Position numbers and translations under genes: made by a program. 64,000 nt of DNA from Ixodes scapularis (lineage: Eukaryota > Arthropoda > Arachnida > Ixodida > Ixodidae), in the NCBI RefSeq assembly GCF_016920785.2, contig NW_024609857.1, positions 6,319,189-6,383,188 of the forward strand, given 5' to 3'. Under the pieces are notes generated by a model that saw only the letters and a list, made by a program, of their open reading frames with translations, was not told where the DNA came from and did not search any database. Below, piece by piece: positions 43,760 to 54,633 of the stretch. Every line of letters starts with the position of its first letter. The first letter of the stretch is position 1.

Positions 43760-45778
43760 AAGCAGCACGGGGGACGAATCCGAATTTTTATTACTTCAAA
43801 AAATTATTTTAAAAGACTGTTATCTCTTGTCCCTCGGCCGGCTTCGAGCCGGAGCCCTTTCGTTCAGGAGTAGCAGGCAGGATCACGAGGGAGGAGGAGG
43901 GACGAGGCGTATACCCTCCCCTCAGTACTCTTCCCCCCTCCTCCTCAAGAGCTGCGCTCCAATTCGGCGTTACAGGGAGTAGTAAACGGGCTTCATTTTT
44001 TTAGATAGTGACATAAATAAAATAAATCTGATTTAAATCGAATAAATCTGGTATAAATCAATAAATTCTCATTACTATAAATAAATTGAAGAAAATAACG
44101 TTCCACGCGTGAGCAGACGCAACCCCAACACGTTCTATGTGCAAGGCCTTTGTTCACTTTCCCCCATGTTGCATATTCAAAATAGTTTTAATACACTCAG
44201 CGCGGAGGTTGATATCTTCGATAGTGAACGCTCGTTTAAAAATGCTCTAAGCATTCAGCTTTATTAGGATCAATGTTTTTGTGTTCGCTCTTTTGTACAA
44301 AGAGTGCATTTGTGTGTACTATCATTCAGGCTTTGGCTGTTCCTGGACACAAGAAAGAAAGAATAAAAGACGAGGACGGACGAGTTCGTTAGGATCCGTC
44401 CGCCCCCGCCCCCCTCTCCCTCCTCACCCCCTCTTTTGCTATTCATGCTATTTCGGTTCCTTCTTTCTCTCCTCCTTTCCCTGATAACGTGCCCCTCTTC
44501 CCCCTCCCTCGGGAGAAAAAAAACCCGGCCCGTCGGAGGTCGTCGGAGTGATCATTAAACGTTTTCTGCCAGTTGGGAAAGTCTTGCAGTCCCTTTATTT
44601 ATATTACCCTTACCAGAACGCTCTCCATTCCAAGTATTCTAATTAAGATGATTAAAAAAATCATATTTTTTTTCTAACTTGGTAGAACGAGACGAGTCCT
44701 TAACATCATACTGACCCCGTAAGTGTCGCGTCACTGTTCCAAACAAACCGTTGCAAGGGGCGTTGGTATGGACGACTAGACGGGACGAGATTTCGCTACG
44801 AAAGCACCATCATCCAAACATCTGACGTGGAATTTAAACGTCCAAAAACGAATAGGTATAGGAAGCCTAGGTTTCACACTTATCACGACAGAAGTTTGCC
44901 CAGCATCTGCTGTTTCTGAAATATTTACGATGGTAACTTCCGGTTCTCTAGGCGTCTCGAGATGATTATTGCAGACGACGAAGGCATTCGCAATGACCGA
45001 AGTATGCCGTCTGCAACAGTTTGAATTGTTTGCATAAGGATACAGTTTTGATCTTGTATTTATTGGGAACATGAAAAATCTAAGAAAACTCATCAGGATT
45101 ATAAAAAAATTAATTGTATTTGCGTACGATACGGAATACCGTCTGACGAACATCATCGCACGTATGAAGATCTGCTAAAAGCACAGCGAGAGAAGCATCT
45201 GTTAGAACATGTTATCAAAGCAACGTTAGTTTGCAGTTGATGTGCATCGAAATGAAGGAACAATTATTTTGACCCTGCCATGAGCAGTTTGAGACTCCAA
45301 ACTTTGTTTTCCAAGCTCGCAATAAGGGTCTGTATTTCGTACCTGCTTGCAACCATGACGCCGAGAAAAAAAATCCTGCTGATTGTTCAGTTGTCAGTAA
45401 GACCCGAAAGAGCGAAGGAGCTTGATAAAAACATCAGGTGAGTAATAAATCCGTTACGGACAGTTCGTTTGATCAAACAAACGTGCGCTAGAGCAAATTG
45501 CTTGCCGTCAGAACTCATTGAAAGGTGTGCTGGCCCGCAGGTCTTCACAGTGTTTTCACCCTTCTCAAATATTGTGGAAGCTTCAAAGGGCAGGCGTTCG
45601 TGCGCTAGCGCACCTCGAGTGTCGATCAAAGCTGCCCACGGGCACTGTTCGCTTCCAACATCCAACAGAAAGCTGACCCCGACAATAGAAGTCGCGTACT
45701 CGCTCAGAAAGAACCACCGGGCCCGCGAAGCCATCGTGTCACAAAGTTAAAAAAAACAAAAAAAACGAGATTGCAGGT
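43760..45778. other. Intergenic, no convincing gene
   Basis: Holds two modest - strand open frames (45156-44776 and 45734-45387) and GC-rich or pyrimidine-rich stretches (43840-43960, 44390-44510). No recognisable protein family. Confidence 0.4.
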
Positions 45779-45857
45779 AACGACACACACAGTCAAAAGT
45801 CTCAAACAAAGCTTAAATTTTATTTTCCAAAACCTTTTGAGTGTGTGTGTCGTTATT
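45779..45857. repeat. Inverted repeat TAACGACACACAC
   Basis: TAACGACACACACAGTCAAAAG at the left pairs with CTTTTGAGTGTGTGTGTCGTTA at the right, around an AT-rich centre. Confidence 0.75.
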
Positions 45858-46271
45858 TGCAGTTTCTTTGTTTTTTTTTTTTAACCATGTTGAATGTACA
45901 CCAGCTGGTTTGCTCCATAATGTCGTCTGCTAGCAAGAGAAAACCGGTTGTGAAACTTTATTACTATCATTTATCATCGCGTTGTGGCACTAGACGAGAA
46001 AAAATAATACTTCGTGATTAGATATTGTGAATACAGAATGCACACAAACAATGTTTCACTTTTTTTTTTTTTTATCGGACAAATTCTAACCTGACGCGAG
46101 CCCCCATGCATTTGCCCATAGCAACGGCCCTAGCAACGGTTTGTTTGGAGCACGGCGTTGTGACGTCATCACTTACGGGGTCAATTACCGCTTCTCAGCC
46201 AATGACATTGCAGCAGTAGTCGATAAGAAGGACGGAGAGCGAATCACGAAGCACGGAGCGTGAACATAGTA

Positions 46272-46584
46272 CACACTAAAAAATGATCGTGCGTCTGCTT
46301 TTCCTCACAACACTTGGAGAGCCAATCACCTCAACTTATGGAGGCAGCTCAGCGAATGACGATGCCAAAACATATGTTTAGACCAAAAAACGCGGTCTGA
46401 GGTGTGACATTAAGCAATGCAAAACGTCACGCTTGCATTGCTTAATGTCACAACTCAGTCTGCGTTTTTTGGTCTAAACATATGTTTCGGCATCGCCATT
46501 CGCTGATCTGCCTCCATAAGTTGCGGTGATTGGCTCTTTGAGTTTTGTGCGGGAAAGCAGACGCACGGGCTTTTTTTAAGAGTG
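46272..46584. repeat. MITE (AAGCAATGC family), complete copy
   Basis: 313 bp, starting CACACTAAAAAA and ending TTTAAGAGTG, with TA on both sides (a possible TA target duplication). The core is again TGACATTAAGCAATGCAAAA with its mirror. Confidence 0.88.
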
Positions 46585-47123
46585 TAGGTCACATGTTTTT
46601 CAGCTCTCAGTGGCTACAAATCAGTATCCGAAATCCTGGTCCCCAGTGATAAAAATGGGAAATAATAATCTAAAACCCAGGCTCTTGTGAAGAGGGGGGC
46701 TGCGCATTAAACAAGATGTTTACTTTTTACAGCACTCTTGGCACTGGCATTGTTCTTGGAGCATCACGGCTGTGCATTTTTTTTTTTGACGTTCTTGCGC
46801 TAACGATATGTGCGAAGGTTTCTAAAAAAACCGGCTGTGTTCCAATCTTACCCAGGTGGATCCGAGTTACTCCGGCGGGTCGTGTCACGTGACAACACAG
46901 ATTGAAAAATGCTGGACGGGGTAGGGTTTAGAACGCCAAGGTACAAAAACCCCACCCTGGAGTAAGATCGAATAAATTTTGTAACACGGCCACGGAGTAT
47001 TGCATAAAAACGCACCCCCCCTACTGCGTCATGGCGTCGGCATAAACAAACATGGCGGCGCCCGTGGAACGGAGCAGGCCGAGCGCGCTCGTGCGGAATT
47101 CGGCTGTTGTTTGCTCCTATAGG

Positions 47124-47284
47124 GTGCTGTTTAGAGCGCATGCTCAGAACGAGCTCACATCAATAGGCTGCTAAGACCGGCACTTTCGATTGTGCGGAAT
47201 GCACGTTGCAAAAAAAAACTGGAAGCTCACCATCAGCACGCGCTCAGCATTCGCGCACACAGCTATGGCCGCCAGTGAATACTC
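47124..47284. repeat. Dispersed 161-bp repeat, copy 2
   Basis: Partner of 10127-10287. Here it follows a GC-rich stretch with ACATGGCGGCGCCC. Confidence 0.85.
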
Positions 47285-48344
47285 CCTATTGCCTCCCGGC
47301 GATATTTGAAACGAAACTCCTTTCCGACTCGTGACGTTCGGGCTAGGCTTCATCCTCAACTACCCTATTTTCTAAACTATAAGCCGCGGACTGTTTGAAA
47401 GTTTACATTTTGCGAGACTATCTACAAGCGCGGGCTATAGAGCAATTTTCTTTTTTCAAGATCGTTCATTATGGAGAGACAAATTTTGTAAATGACAGTG
47501 CGTTAATGATGATATGATACGAGCTTCTTCGTGAGCTAAGAAAGCGGGAATTTGTCAAGGTGTGCGGTGCATGGGAAAATTTTTGCGTCGATAGTCCGAT
47601 ATAGATAGTCCCACGAGACTATCTATACAAAAAAGTTTGTTTTGACCCCAAATTTGCTTTTACGGACTATGCACCGGGTGCTGACTAGGAGTCCTGAAAA
47701 TGCGGTACTTTTCTGCCTAAATTGTACAATCCGCATTTGTGTTTACATAATCACATTACCTCATCACGTTCCAAAGTTAAATGAACATGTGTGCTCGAAT
47801 TTATGGAAAGATCCATCTTGTAAAATATCTGGATGGTATAAGAAAACCCATGGTGGGCAACACTTCACAGACGGGGGTTCAAGCACTTGATTGCACACGG
47901 AGAAAAATGCAACACGGTTACCGCTCGTCTCATTGTAACTCCTGCCCGCTCCGGCCAAATGACATTTTTTCTTCTGTGCTGCTCCACAATCTCGAGTGGC
48001 AAAGCCTCCCTACACGCCATGAAGAGTCTTGACTAGTTAATTTCTCACGGCATGGACATTTATTCCAGGCTTTTCGCTTCGATTCTCAACATAGGCCGGA
48101 CTGTTACGACGACTTTGCAAGATCAAGGTCTAGAACAGCGCGCATACTTACATGCTATGCGTGTGTGTGTGTGTGCGTGGGTGCGCTCGCGCATAGAGAA
48201 ATGCGTGAGTATTAACCCCCAGCGCTCCTGTCTCTTTCTTGTCTTTTTTTTTTCTTTCCCTCGTGCTTTTTATCTGCTTATTTGTTTCTCTGCTCAATGT
48301 TCTTCCATTTTCAAATGGAACGTCGCCGTCATTCTTCCGCGTTA

Positions 48345-48356
48345 TAGAAACGCCGT
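48345..48356 (+). repeat. Left target-site duplication of the LINE
   Basis: TAGAAACGCCGT, identical to 54622-54633. Confidence 0.88.
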
Positions 48357-48410
48357 TGTTGTTGTTGTTGAAAACTTTATTCGTACATTCAAAAGGGAAA
48401 AATGATGGGA

Positions 48411-49779
48411 TCAGGCGAACGGGAGCCCTTGGGCCCCGGCGGCCTCCGCAGCCCATTCACAGGCCGCCGCTTGAACGACCGGATCTGAGCTACACATCAG
48501 TGCGTCCCACTGCTCCATAGTTTCGACGTTTCCATATCTCTTCGGGAGGTTGGGGCACCCCCACATCATGTGGGTGAGGTTGGCTGGCTGAGGACAGAAT
48601 TTGCATATGCCCGTGTACCTATCGGGATAAATTTGCGAATATATTGTGGGATGAGGATATGTGTTTGTCTGCAATCGGCGCCAGGTATGTTCCTGGGCCT
48701 TGCTTAAGGATTTGTGGCCGGCGGGGTATCGTTTGCGAGCGAGACGGTATGCCTGCGTAATTTCCTGATACGTGGTCAGTACATCCTTGTGGAGGGTCAA
48801 ACCACTTTCCCTATCTCCCGGTGCCCGGTAGGCAAGTTCTCGGGCGGTGTTGTGGGCAAAGTCGTTGCCTGGGAGAGAGGAGTGGGCGGGTGCCCAGACA
48901 ATTCTGACCGTGTCAGTAGGGACGATGTCTCGGAGGATCCTGGCCGCGAACCTCGATATGCGGCCCCGGGCGTAATTTTGAACTGCGCGCTTGGAGTCCG
49001 AAATGATGGTGGTAGCGTTAGGTAGCGTGAGGGCTAGGGCTATGGCTGTCTCTTCCGCATATTCAGTACTGGTGGTGGCGATGAATCCACCGCTGAGAAG
49101 TACCCCCTGGGAGTTCGTGACGACCATCGTCATTGCTGGATTCGTGGCATGGTCGGCCGCGTCCGTATAAACTGCACCGAGATCCTGATGGTATCGTTCG
49201 TGAAGATGCTTGCAGCGGTCTCGGCGACGTGCATCGTGGTATTCCGGGTGCATGTTTTTCGGCAGTGGGGAGACCAGAAGGTGCTTCCGGACTTCCCTTG
49301 GGAGGTTCATTTTGGGCTGCGTCGTTCCCTCTTGTTGAATGCCTAGCGCGGCAAGAATATGTCGGCCCGTCGCCGTGGTGGTGAGGCGAGTATATTGAGA
49401 GTGAAGGTGTCCTTCAATGAGTTCTTCCACGGTGTTATGAACTCCGAGCGCTCGTAGTTTGTCAGTGGATGTGCCAATAGGGAGCCCTAAGGCCGTCTTG
49501 TACGCTCCTCGGATGATCGTGTTTAATTTGTTGCGTTCCACTGCGTAGGGTTTCATGTGTGGGGCGACGTAGTTGATGCGACTAAGCACAAAAGCTTGTA
49601 CGAGCCGAATTAAATCATTTTCCTTCATTCCGTGATGCTTGTTTGATATTCGCTTGATGAGGCGGGATGTTTGATGTGTGACACTATCCAGTTTGCGGAT
49701 CATTTCGCTGTTATGACCGTTGTCCTGGAACAACATACCCAAAATGCGAATGGTGTCGACCTCATTTATTTCTGTGCCT
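48411..49779 (-). pseudogene. LINE ORF2, C-terminal part: RNase H and zinc-knuckle tail
   Basis: Continues ORF2 beyond the LTR insertion. RNase H catalytic residues are all visible: D in VYTDAADHA, E in TEYAEETAIALAL, D in IISDSKRAVQ, D in HSSLPGNDFAH. A CCHC-like end follows (CKFCPQPANLTHMMWGC). Stop at 48411. Confidence 0.9.
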
Positions 49780-50396
49780 TGTGGGAAACACGTGTTTCCC
49801 GTCTCCCTATCTAGGCCTAGCACAAGCAGGCCGTGGGAGCGTTATGGCGACGTCATCCCGGATACGGGGGTAAGGCCGCATTCCTCGAAGAGGGCGAGTC
49901 TTCCCTTGCCCTTTTGGGTGAAAGTGCCTCCGGCGCACCCTTCGGAAATGATTGTGGACGCGGCCCATCTGCGGGATAAGCCACACTACCTACCCCGGGC
50001 GCGTCCAATTTCCACTGGCTAGATAAGCGGCCGCGAACGGCGGCCCTGACTCTCGTCGGGGAAGGCTCTGGGCCACGGAGCCTCGTTCTTTTTGGAGCTT
50101 TCCCCTTTCCACGAATCTGCCTAATACGGCAGCGTGGGCCCCCTCCAGGTGAATCTGTCTAATGCGACAGCGCCGACCTTTTTCCGTTCTTTTCTTTTAT
50201 TAGTTTGGCCGACGGGCACAGCGTGGTGGCACAGGAGCCAAATAAACCCGCTTCTTCAGCATCTTTGTGTTTTGGAGTGAATCCTCTCCTCGGAGTCCAC
50301 GGCAGCCTCCGGACGGACCCGGCCGTAGCAGTCCTCAACATCGAGCTACGGAGTGGGATCGACCTCGTGGTGCAGTAAGGCAAGTCGAATCCCACA
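49780..50396 (+). mobile_element. Solo LTR, 617 bp, inserted in LINE ORF2
   Basis: Begins TGTGGGA and ends TCCCACA (TG...CA with 7-bp inverted ends) and is flanked by a 4-bp duplication GCCT (49776-49779 and 50397-50400). Removing it with one GCCT rejoins the LINE frame, so its borders are precise. Sense is +: AATAAA at 50241. It starts with an 18-bp palindrome and holds two similar hairpins (50117-50132, 50155-50170). No internal retroviral-like genes remain. The 4-bp duplication fits a Ty3/gypsy-type or BEL-type integrase; the family is not identified. Confidence 0.9.
49783..49800. repeat. 18-bp perfect palindrome at the LTR start
   Basis: GGGAAACACGTGTTTCCC, with CACGTG at its centre. Confidence 0.95.
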
Positions 50397-51606
50397 GCCT
50401 TGTAGAGTCAGCTTCAGTCTGCAAGGTTGTTCACGCGTCGCTTTGCCTCTCCGTACTGGTCTGAGCACCATGCACTCCGACTTCTCTGTGGAGCAGGCCA
50501 TGTCTCGGATGCCTGCGTACTTTTGTACAGCGTCAATGCCTTCTTGCAATATACCTTCGAGACTTCCAGCCGTGCCTTCCTCCGCCCAAAGTGTGACGTC
50601 ATCGGCATAGACACTGTGTTTGAGCCCGGGTATTTGATTTAACTGCTCTGGCAATCGACAGAGAGCAACGTTAAACAGGAAGGGGGAGAGGACTGCCCCC
50701 TGTGGGGTGCCTCGGCCACCCATGAATATCGTCTGAGAGGTGGTGTCTCCGACCCTTAGTGTGGCTGTACGACCTGTCAGAAACGCCTTCACGTAATTAA
50801 ATTTATAGGTCTTCGGTCCGACTTGGAGATATTCAAGATTTTCCATGATAGCCATAGCTAGGGGACACGTTGTCGAAGGCTTTTTTAATGTCTAGGCCCA
50901 CTACTGCTCGGTAGTTCTGTTGGTTGAGCGTGCAAATTGCTTGATGATGTATTTGAAGGAGGACGTCTTGAGTGGATAACCCCGGCCTGAATCCTATCAT
51001 GGTGTGTGGGAGGAGGTCTTGATCATCGACATAGGCGTGCAGGCGAGCGAGTATGATATGTTCAAATAACTTTCCGATGCACGATGTGAGGGATATGGGC
51101 CTTAGATTTTCAAGTTGCAGAGGTTTCCCCGGCTTGGGTATGAACACCACTGTGCCATGCTTCCATTGCTCAGGAAGAGTGCCTTCCTCCCAGCACTGGT
51201 TAAAGTATTGGGTTAACGCCTCTATCGAGTTGTCGTCGAGGTTCCGTAGAGTCTTGTTTCGCACTCCATCGGCTCCCGGTGCCGAGGTGGTTTTGAGCTT
51301 CTGAAGGGCGGCTCTTACCTCGTATTCTAGTATCGGGGAGTCGAGTTCTTCATTAGGTGATCCACAGTAATCGGGGACGGTGGTGGGTATCTGGTTCCCT
51401 ATGTACCGGGTTTGCAGTTCTTGTAGGAATGCGTCCATGTCACCGCGATGGTGATGTATGAGACGGCTCATGTTGCGGCGATGTTCTGCCTTCGTATTTT
51501 CTTGGTCAAGCAGGTGTTTGAGAAGGTGCCAGGTCTTGGCCATTCCCAAGCTACCCTGCATGTTGTCGCATATTTGATGCCATTGTTGATGGGTGAGGTT
51601 TGTCGC
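50397..51606 (-). pseudogene. LINE ORF2, reverse transcriptase core (stop and frameshift)
   Basis: From the TAG at 51607 the frame continues through NTKAEHRRNMSRLIHHHRGD, the RT entry region (PKPGKPLQLENLRPISLTSC), GFRPGLSTQDVLLQIHH and motif A (VVGLDIKKAFDNV). A frameshift near 50860 follows, then motif B (GTPQGAVLSPFLFNVAL) and the catalytic SVYADDVTLWAE. It runs up to the LTR border. Confidence 0.92.
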
Positions 51607-52572
51607 CTACTCCGCGATATCTTGATCTAGTCTCGCTATTCTAAGCTTGAGCGTTCGGTTATGCTTTTGTCGTAGCCATCGGTTGTGGAGGCTCTGTCTT
51701 GCCTGCCACATATGTAGCAGTCGATTGTCAATTTCCGTAATACCCGCTTCCTCTGGGATATCCTGTGTATACGTTTCAACGTCGTGCTGCATTTGCTGCG
51801 TCCATTCCTCGATATTATCGATGGTGGTGGGCGCTATTTCCTGTCGGATTTTACGCAAGCGATCCCATTCCGTGATCCGCACGCCTCTTTTCTTATGTTT
51901 GTATCCCGAGGTTGGGATTGTCGTGCTTAATATATAATGGTCGCTGCCGAGACACGCCTGAGTGTTAAACCACTCGCAATTTGCCATGTTTTTAACAAGA
52001 GTGAGGTCTGGACATGTGTCAGCACTAATACTGTTACCTATTCTCGTGGGGTGTTGTGGATCCGTTAGGAGGGTAAGCCCTTCCTGTTGTATCGCCATCC
52101 ATAGATGCCTTCCTTTGGGTGTTTCGGTGCGATACCCCCAGGCAGCATGGGCGGCGTTAAAATCTCCCACAATTAGCAAGGGGTTCTGCTTAGCCCGGAG
52201 TAGCGTATCATGGAAGAGTGAGTGAAACCGATGCTGTTTGAACTTGGGGCTACTGTATATGTTAAGCACAAATAGGCTCGGCTCCGCTGGTCTGCGTGGG
52301 ACAATTTCTAGTAAGACGTGATCGATTTCTGATTGTGCGATGTCATGTCGAAGAGCAATAGAGTTCCTGTGTACGAGGGTGGCCGTACAACTATCTGGCA
52401 TTGCGCCCTGGTACGTTTTGTAACTGGCGAGTTTAGGTGTCCCCCCAGTTTCCTGTAGGCAGATGATGGCGGGTGGAGTTTGTTGGGAGATTAAGTGTTG
52501 TTGCAGGTTTCCTCTTTTCCGTTGGTAGCTTCGGCAATTCCACTGCCAGACCGTATATTTATCGTTGGTCAT
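51607..52572 (-). CDS. LINE ORF2, N-terminal apurinic-type endonuclease
   Basis: Starts ATG at 52572, overlapping the ORF1 stop by 14 bp. Endonuclease motifs: WQWNCRSYQRKRGNLQQHL, ICLQETGG, LLIVGDFNAAHAAWGY and GSDHYILSTTI. This enzyme nicks target DNA to prime reverse transcription. It ends at an in-frame TAG after RLDQDIAE; the same frame reopens at once, so the stop is a point mutation. Confidence 0.92.
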   Translation of the reverse strand: MTNDKYTVWQWNCRSYQRKRGNLQQHLISQQTPPAIICLQETGGTPKLASYKTYQGAMPDSCTATLVHRNSIALRHDIAQSEIDHVLLEIVPRRPAEPSLFVLNIYSSPKFKQHRFHSLFHDTLLRAKQNPLLIVGDFNAAHAAWGYRTETPKGRHLWMAIQQEGLTLLTDPQHPTRIGNSISADTCPDLTLVKNMANCEWFNTQACLGSDHYILSTTIPTSGYKHKKRGVRITEWDRLRKIRQEIAPTTIDNIEEWTQQMQHDVETYTQDIPEEAGITEIDNRLLHMWQARQSLHNRWLRQKHNRTLKLRIARLDQDIAE

Positions 52573-54358
52573 CTTGGTGGGATATATTTCTAGTGGAGTA
52601 CATAGGTTCCGATAGCCTCATGGGGTCCATGCCTTGTGGTGTTGTACTTCGGGAGGGCGACTCGAAACGAGAGGGACGGCATTGCTGCTGCATCTGCTGC
52701 ACAGTACCTTCTAGTGGCGTGAGACGCGTTTCAAGTTTCTTCATGTTCTTTTCTAGGTCGATAGTGTTACTGGTAAGCGTTTGCAACTGCGCTGTCGTTT
52801 CTTGATGCCGGACAGTATTTTCTCGATGCTGAGTCTGGATGGCTGTCATTATGTTTTGTATCATAGTTTCCAGTCTCGCTATGTCCTGTGGTTTCACAGC
52901 GGGTGCAAGTTCTGTGTGTGGAGCAGTAGTGTTCGGGTTTTCATGTGGCCCTTCGGCTGTCTCTACCGCTTTGCGTTTAGGGGCTGACCTCGGAACGTCC
53001 ATCTGTTCTGTATCTGCCGGTGCGTTAACTTGTACAAGATTTGGGGATGCCAATGGTTGACGTTCGCGTTGAAGTTGCTCGATTAGAGCATTTTGTCGCT
53101 GTAACATTTGTCGGAGCTGCATGATTTCTGCGCGTAGCATTTGATTTTCATTATCTCTATTAGCTCGTTGGTCAGTAGAGGGATCAGTTACCGATGCCCA
53201 GGTCACCTTAGTGGTTGTTGAGCCTCTGGAGGGTCTCTGGTTTTCCTCGCCGCCGGCGGAGTTACTGTCACCTCGATCAGTTTTCTGCCCGATCAGTCCT
53301 CGCCCACCGCCGGCACTGCGACTGCAGCCACGCGCACTCTGACTACGTCTTCGCGCACTGCGACTGCGAGAGGTCCCTTGACTTGCGTATGCTGATTCAG
53401 CGGCAGAGCGCCGGTCCTTGGAGCGGCTTTGCCTTCCGATGCTAGGTCTTGAAGTGGGTGCTGTAGCTTCTTCGTTTGCAGTTTGTTGCCTGCGTGCGGC
53501 CCTCTGTGGGGCGTGGAAGCGGTGCTGGCACGCTTTCGAACCAGACATATGCTCCCCACCGCATATTGCGCAGCGCATCGTACATTCGTGGCTTCCCTCT
53601 GGGGCGAGGGTTCCGCATTTTGAGCAGCGTTTGTCGTCTGGTGTGGGGCAGATATCCTTCCTGTGTCCAACCTTGTAGCAGTTTTCACAGACTTCAATCT
53701 TTCTTCTATACAGCAAGCACCTGTATGTTGTGTTACGGTAGTTTACGTAGTAGGGCACCGATTTTCCTTCGAAGACGATGAGCACCGATGCCGTTTCTCC
53801 GAGACGTCGCGCTTGTAGTACCCTGGGCGTATTTCGTTCTAGGCTCGGTTCAATGTCCGCCGGGCTATCGTACGAGGGGATGTTGTGGATGACCCCTTTT
53901 GCCGAGTTGTCTGGCGCCGTAACGTAAGTAGTCGAGGAGTACGTTCTGGCACCGATCTTAACTTCCTTAAGGCTGCAGTAGGCGACCGCGTTATCTTCCT
54001 CAGGCGTACTGGCAATAACGATATTTTGTTCAGGCATGGTGCGGATGATATCTTCGTCCGCCCCACTTCGAAGCTGGGCGCAATGTTGGATGCTGTCGGA
54101 AATCTGTGCAGCGCTCCATGATTTGGCGTTGAATCCTCCTTGGAGACGAATGACAACTTTGTAGTCTTCCGCAGGTAGTTGAGGTAGCGGTGGTAACTTT
54201 CGGGGTCTGAACTTGCTGCTCGGCGTTGACTGTTGCCGCGTGGCGGGTGTAGTTTCGGCGTCCGGGCTCTTGTGCCTGTGCTTCCGGTACGCCGTAAGCC
54301 AACCAGGTTCTCGGAGCGTCTCCGGAGTAATTTCAGTGCCCTCGACAGTCACTTCCAT
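52559..54358 (-). CDS. LINE ORF1, gag-like RNA-binding protein (intact, 599 residues)
   Basis: Three CCHC-type knuckles follow one another at about residues 220-280 (CENCYKVGHRKDIC, CSKCGTLAPEGSHEC, CAICGGEHMSGSKACQH). They are preceded by an RRM-like region and followed by an Arg/Ser-rich linker and a coiled-coil-like C-terminus (LRAEIMQLRQMLQRQNALIE). ORF1 proteins coat the element's RNA. No stop or frameshift seen. Confidence 0.92.
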   Translation of the reverse strand: MEVTVEGTEITPETLREPGWLTAYRKHRHKSPDAETTPATRQQSTPSSKFRPRKLPPLPQLPAEDYKVVIRLQGGFNAKSWSAAQISDSIQHCAQLRSGADEDIIRTMPEQNIVIASTPEEDNAVAYCSLKEVKIGARTYSSTTYVTAPDNSAKGVIHNIPSYDSPADIEPSLERNTPRVLQARRLGETASVLIVFEGKSVPYYVNYRNTTYRCLLYRRKIEVCENCYKVGHRKDICPTPDDKRCSKCGTLAPEGSHECTMRCAICGGEHMSGSKACQHRFHAPQRAARRQQTANEEATAPTSRPSIGRQSRSKDRRSAAESAYASQGTSRSRSARRRSQSARGCSRSAGGGRGLIGQKTDRGDSNSAGGEENQRPSRGSTTTKVTWASVTDPSTDQRANRDNENQMLRAEIMQLRQMLQRQNALIEQLQRERQPLASPNLVQVNAPADTEQMDVPRSAPKRKAVETAEGPHENPNTTAPHTELAPAVKPQDIARLETMIQNIMTAIQTQHRENTVRHQETTAQLQTLTSNTIDLEKNMKKLETRLTPLEGTVQQMQQQCRPSRFESPSRSTTPQGMDPMRLSEPMYSTRNISHQDDQR

Positions 54359-54621
54359 GTCGTGGAGCTTGGGTCTTCGCGTTTCGAGCGGCCTCGCCCA
54401 GTGTTAGGCCTAGCTCCACCGGCGTGGTCTAACACACGTCTCGTAAAGCGAAAAAATCCCCACACAGATGAAATAGAAAATTCACACTGCGCTGAAACAC
54501 TTGCCCAACTTTTGGTAACGTTGGAAGGGGTGGATAGCGAGGATTATTAGTCAGCCGGGATGAATTGAGACGGAGCTCATACGGAGCACTGCTCTAACTT
54601 TGTCGCTTCTTCTTCCTCATC

Positions 54622-54633
54622 TAGAAACGCCGT
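54622..54633 (+). repeat. Right target-site duplication of the LINE
   Basis: TAGAAACGCCGT, identical to 48345-48356. Confidence 0.88.

Larger units (their letters stand above)
48357..54621 (-). mobile_element. Full-length I-group LINE (APE, RT, RNase H), interrupted by a solo LTR
   Basis: A non-LTR retrotransposon with two overlapping ORFs, apurinic-type endonuclease, reverse transcriptase and RNase H, an architecture of the I and related clades. Its 3' end (left side) finishes with AATAAAGTTTTC and a (CAA)n tail; its 5' end is at 54621. A 12-bp duplication flanks it. Without the 617-bp LTR it is about 5.65 kb. Visible lesions: one in-frame TAG (51609-51607), one frameshift near 50860, and the LTR. 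It lies between the convergent 3' ends of gene 2 and PRDM13. Confidence 0.93.

Noticed and set aside
52473..54302. Several + and - strand frames over LINE ORF1
   Set aside because: Shadows of the intact ORF1; the CCHC knuckles fix the true frame.
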